From contig CAKOYU010000023.1 of assembly GCA_934130975.1 (NCBI GenBank), forward strand, positions 1-16,874: 16,874 nucleotides of DNA, written 5' to 3'. Both the position numbers and the translations under genes were made by a program. A model generated the notes under the pieces. That model saw only the letters and a program-made list of their open reading frames with translations, was not told the origin of the DNA and made no database searches. Below, in pieces: positions 13,847 through 16,874 of the stretch (position 1 is its first letter; each line of letters starts with the position of its first letter). Origin of the DNA: an uncultured Clostridia bacterium (GTDB taxonomy: Bacteria > Bacillota > Clostridia > TANB77 > CAG-508).

Positions 13847-16237
13847 TTATTTTTCACATACTTTTGCATATTTTTTCAATTTTTCATAAACTAATTTATT
13901 TATTGTTCCAGCAGGGAAATTTCCTTCTTTATCTTTCTTTCCTGCAGGTACTCCTGTTAATACTTCTATTCCTTCTTCAATTGTTGAAACTGCATAAATA
14001 TGAAATTCTTTATTTTTTACTGCATCTACAACTTCATCAGAAAGTTGTAGATTATTGATATTTTGTACTGGTATCATAACTCCATGAGAACCGTCTAGAC
14101 CTCTCATCTTACATATTTGGAAAAATCCTTCTATTTTTTCGTTTACTCCACCTATTGGTTGAATTTGTCCTTTTTGATTTACAGAACCAGTTACTGCTAT
14201 TGATTGTTTTATTGGTATTTCTGAAAGACTTGATAATAATCCATATAATTCCGTACTTGATGCACTGTCTCCATCTACTCCATTGTATAATTGTTCAAAA
14301 CATATACTTGCTGTTAAACATAGTGGTATATCTTGAGCAAATAATTCTCCTAAATATCCAGAAAGGATATATACTCCTTTACTATGTGTAGAGCCTGACA
14401 TTTCTACTTCTCTTTCAATATTTACAATTCCACCTTTTCCTGTATATGTGTTTACTGTTATTTTTGCTGGTTTTCCGAAGGTGTAATCTCCTATTGTCAT
14501 AACTGTTAATCCATTTATTTCTCCTACTCTTGAACCTTTAGTATTTATTAATAATGTATTATCTTTTATCATTTCTATATATTTTTCATCATATTTTTTT
14601 ATTCTGTCAATTCTTTCATTTAATGCTTTGTCTACATATTCTTCTGTTACTATTTTACTTTTTGATAATTTTGCCCATGTTCCTGCTTCTCCTACTACTT
14701 GAGCTATTTCTGTAAATCTTGTTGATAGTTTTTCTTTTTCTCCTGCTAATCTTGATGCATATTCTACAACTCTTGCCATTGCAGATTTATCCAATGGTGG
14801 TAATTCTTCTTGTTCGCAAAATGTATGAACAAATCTTGCTAATTTATTTACATTATCTTCGTTTATTGGTGCTGTCTCTTCAAATTCTACTTTTATTTTA
14901 AATAATTTTCTAAAATCACTGTCCATTGATAATAGTGTATGATAGATATTTGAGCTTCCAACTAATATAACTTTTAAATCAAGTGGTATTGGTTCTGGTT
15001 TTAAAGATATCATTGCCATTGATGAACGTTGTTCTAATGTATTGTCAATAGCTAGTTCCTTTATTCTTAGTACTCTTTTTAATTCTTCATAACATAATGG
15101 ATTTGCTAATAAATCTTTTGCTTGGAATATTATATATCCTCCATTTGCCTTGTGCATTAATCCTGGTTTTAACATTGTAAAGTCAGTTTTTAGTGAACCA
15201 TAATAATTTTCATATTCTAATTTTCCAAATAAATTTTGATATGCATAATTTGAATCCATTACTACTGGACATCCTTCTTCTCCACTATTATCAATAAATA
15301 AGTTTACTCTATAGTTTAAGCAAGGATCTTGTACTCTTTGTTGTTGTATTGGTTGTTGTGTATTACTTTGATTTTTATCTTTTTCTTCATCTAAAAAGTA
15401 TGATACATTTTTTAATACATCTTGTTTTACATCATTTAAAAATTGATTTATTTTTTTATTTCTTTTGTATTTAGATTTTATATAATTAATATGTGCATTT
15501 ACTGTTAATAATGCTATATTTGATTGCCATTCTGATACTTTTTTATCAGATTGTCTTTCAATTTGTTTTATTTCACTTATTGCATCCATTATTTGCTGTT
15601 GTACTATTACTGATTTTTCTTCATATACTTGTCTTATATTTTCTTCTAATTTTTCAAATTCTTCTTCTGGTATTACTTTTCCATCTATAACTGGCATCAT
15701 GTAAATTCCATTTTGTGCTGATTTTACCTGAAATCCATGTTTTTGAGAATTTTCGTTTAACTTTGTTAAAACTATTTCTCTTTTTTCTTCAAATTCTTTT
15801 TTTATTAAGGCTTTTTCTTTTTCAAAATCATCAGCGTTAAATGTTTTTTTAATATCTTTTTTTACTTCTTTTATAAAGCCTTCCATACTTTCTTTAAATT
15901 CTTTCCCTTGTCCCGCTGTAAGTGATACTGCTATTGGTTCGTTTGGATTCTTGAAATTATATATATAACACCAATCATTTGGCACTTTTTTCTTAGGTGC
16001 TATACTCTCTAAATAGTTTTTGGCGTACATTGTTTTTCCTACACCACTTGGTCCTTCTATGTATAAATTATAACCTTTTACATTTACATTAATTCCAAAT
16101 TCTAGTGCTTTTATTCCTCTCTCTTGTCCTATTCCATCATTTATTGGTTCTAATTCTTTTGTTGTTTCAAAGTCAAACATATTTTGATTGCATATCATCT
16201 TTAGGTCTCTATAGCTTAATTCATTTTTCTCTTTCAT
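13847..16237 (-). CDS. Lon-like ATP-dependent protease (S16 family, LonB/YcbZ-like)
   Basis: A 796-residue protease of peptidase family S16 with a Ser-Lys dyad. Order: AAA-type ATPase start with Walker A GPSGVGKT (62-69); a helical, charged insertion (about 115-280); a low-complexity Gln/Asn stretch (near 287-302); the second part of the ATPase (GGYIIFQAKDLL near 365); and a C-terminal Lon protease domain with the serine in GDSASS (around 657) and the lysine in GGVNEKIEGF (around 700). It lacks the N-terminal substrate domain of LonA and the membrane segments of archaeal LonB. Where many AAA proteins have a Walker B aspartate-glutamate, this one has FQA, so ATP hydrolysis may be altered. ATG follows CGGAGG. 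ogg follows after 29 bp. Confidence 0.92.
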   Translation of the reverse strand: MKEKNELSYRDLKMICNQNMFDFETTKELEPINDGIGQERGIKALEFGINVNVKGYNLYIEGPSGVGKTMYAKNYLESIAPKKKVPNDWCYIYNFKNPNEPIAVSLTAGQGKEFKESMEGFIKEVKKDIKKTFNADDFEKEKALIKKEFEEKREIVLTKLNENSQKHGFQVKSAQNGIYMMPVIDGKVIPEEEFEKLEENIRQVYEEKSVIVQQQIMDAISEIKQIERQSDKKVSEWQSNIALLTVNAHINYIKSKYKRNKKINQFLNDVKQDVLKNVSYFLDEEKDKNQSNTQQPIQQQRVQDPCLNYRVNLFIDNSGEEGCPVVMDSNYAYQNLFGKLEYENYYGSLKTDFTMLKPGLMHKANGGYIIFQAKDLLANPLCYEELKRVLRIKELAIDNTLEQRSSMAMISLKPEPIPLDLKVILVGSSNIYHTLLSMDSDFRKLFKIKVEFEETAPINEDNVNKLARFVHTFCEQEELPPLDKSAMARVVEYASRLAGEKEKLSTRFTEIAQVVGEAGTWAKLSKSKIVTEEYVDKALNERIDRIKKYDEKYIEMIKDNTLLINTKGSRVGEINGLTVMTIGDYTFGKPAKITVNTYTGKGGIVNIEREVEMSGSTHSKGVYILSGYLGELFAQDIPLCLTASICFEQLYNGVDGDSASSTELYGLLSSLSEIPIKQSIAVTGSVNQKGQIQPIGGVNEKIEGFFQICKMRGLDGSHGVMIPVQNINNLQLSDEVVDAVKNKEFHIYAVSTIEEGIEVLTGVPAGKKDKEGNFPAGTINKLVYEKLKKYAKVCEK

Positions 16238-16284
16238 TTTTTTCCTCCGTATACATTTTTATTTTGCCCTACTTTATCTATTTT

Positions 16285-16313
16285 ATTTTATATTAGTTGT
16301 TCTTTTTTGTAAA
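16285..16313 (-). promoter_or_regulatory. Promoter of the lon-ogg unit
   Basis: On the minus strand TTTACA (16308-16313) and TAAAAT (16285-16290) have a 17-bp spacer, followed by a leader of about 40 bases to the protease ATG. No heat-shock inverted repeat of the CIRCE type and no CtsR-like repeat was seen nearby. Confidence 0.6.
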
Positions 16314-16379
16314 GGTGTTTTTAGTATTTTTTTGTTGAAATTTTTGGTATATTTTTATTAAAAAACCAGAACTAAATAG

Positions 16380-16404
16380 GACACATTCCAATTAGGAATG
16401 TGTC
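16380..16404 (-). terminator. Probable terminator of the small membrane-protein gene
   Basis: A perfect 10-bp stem, GACACATTCC (16380-16389) with GGAATGTGTC (16395-16404), with a 5-base loop lies 13 bases beyond the gene's stop codon on the minus strand. The T-rich stretch right after it is poor (CTATTTAG), and a better T run comes about 16 bases later, so termination efficiency is uncertain. Confidence 0.55.
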
Positions 16405-16417
16405 TCAGAATTAGAAG

Positions 16418-16705
16418 TTAGTCCTCTATCTCATATGTAACTTTAGCTCTCCAGGCCTGTTTAAAAGTACACTTATTCTTTTTTTGATATTTTACCACTG
16501 CTATGCAGCGAGTAATATCCACATAAATTCCTATTCCTAAGAACATAGAAACAGTTAGCATCGCTATATAATTTACATTATCCAAATGAATATGTAGTAC
16601 TTTTAAAACGATAATTGCTATCATCGGTAGCCAGCCTAACACCACTAACACTCTAATAAACTTCCGTAAGCCTAATACCATCGCTTTTAAATTTTTTTCA
16701 CCCAT
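16418..16705 (-). CDS. Small two-helix membrane protein of unknown function
   Basis: I do not recognise this 95-residue protein. It has a basic N-terminus (GEKNLKAMVLGLRK), two hydrophobic segments (about 16-37 and 46-70) joined by a short loop, and a basic then acidic C-terminal tail (KYQKKNKCTFKQAWRAKVTYEIED). This fits a small integral membrane protein; lysines and arginines at both ends suggest both termini are cytoplasmic. The ATG has a near-perfect GGAGG 12 bases upstream (7 bases between), and a promoter with an extended -10 lies above. It appears monocistronic, with a hairpin after the stop. It could be a DUF-class hypothetical; context gives no function. Confidence 0.75.
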   Translation of the reverse strand: MGEKNLKAMVLGLRKFIRVLVVLGWLPMIAIIVLKVLHIHLDNVNYIAMLTVSMFLGIGIYVDITRCIAVVKYQKKNKCTFKQAWRAKVTYEIED

Positions 16706-16749
16706 ATTGTCTCCTCCTTTTAGGCTTTAATAAATATTTATATACTTAT

Positions 16750-16778
16750 ATAATACCATATTATGCAACTTTTTGCAA
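16750..16778 (-). promoter_or_regulatory. Promoter of the small membrane-protein gene
   Basis: On the minus strand TTGCAA (16773-16778) and TATTAT (16750-16755) are spaced by 17 bp, with TGG just before the -10 box as an extended -10 element. The leader is about 40 bases. The rest of the right edge (to 16874) is AT-rich and shows only a weak 5-bp hairpin (TCGGA/TCCGA) around 16818-16833. Confidence 0.6.
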
Positions 16779-16874
16779 ATATTACTTTATTTTATTTTTA
16801 TTAGTGTCAAGAAGTTTCGGAAAATAATCCGATAATATAATAAATTTTTTGAAACATAAAGATATAAAAAAGTA

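Noticed and set aside
15290..15380. Gln/Asn-rich stretch in the Lon-like protease as a frameshift or repeat insertion
   Set aside because: The reading frame is continuous on both sides and linkers of this composition are common in AT-rich genomes.

Overview
The window is very AT-rich (well under 35% G+C by eye) and uses the standard bacterial code. It looks like chromosomal DNA of a low-G+C Gram-positive, most likely an uncultured clostridial (Firmicutes) lineage. The reasons are A/T-ending codons, AGGAGG-type ribosome binding sites, consensus sigma-A promoters, short hairpin terminators, a clostridial small protein resembling DUF6514, and a Lon-like protease of a type common in Clostridia. 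No mobile element, CRISPR array, tRNA or rRNA was recognised.

Nine genes lie on the minus strand and one small gene on the plus strand. From the right edge, in minus-strand transcription order: a small two-helix membrane protein (16418-16705); a Lon-like protease followed closely by an 8-oxoguanine DNA glycosylase (13847-16237, 12951-13817); leuS (10458-12878); an HD-domain hydrolase plus a topoisomerase III-like enzyme (9560-10321, 7590-9542); mfd plus a TrmH-type rRNA methyltransferase (3756-7208, 2921-3712); a small DUF6514-like protein (2260-2586); and topA (216-2207). Each unit has a readable promoter with 17-bp spacing or an extended -10, and most end in a hairpin terminator. Promoters and terminators often overlap coding ends: three stop codons sit in or next to terminator stems, and the leuS promoter is nested in the ogg terminator.

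The gene content is mainly genome upkeep: two type IA topoisomerases, transcription-coupled repair (Mfd), base-excision repair (Ogg) and a stress-type protease, with translation genes (leuS, rRNA methyltransferase) between them. This is mostly an ordinary housekeeping region.

The least ordinary part is the interval between topB and mfd. A plus-strand gene for an unrecognised 57-residue, five-cysteine protein (7367-7540) has its own sigma-A promoter, a perfect 16-bp palindrome just before its ribosome binding site, and a strong bidirectional terminator. It is richer in G+C than its neighbours and uses only CGN arginine codons. Nearby, inside the start of mfd, a textbook terminator hairpin points along the plus strand, encoded by locally rare codons. 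A 10+10-bp dyad covering the promoter of the DUF6514-like gene is a good operator candidate.
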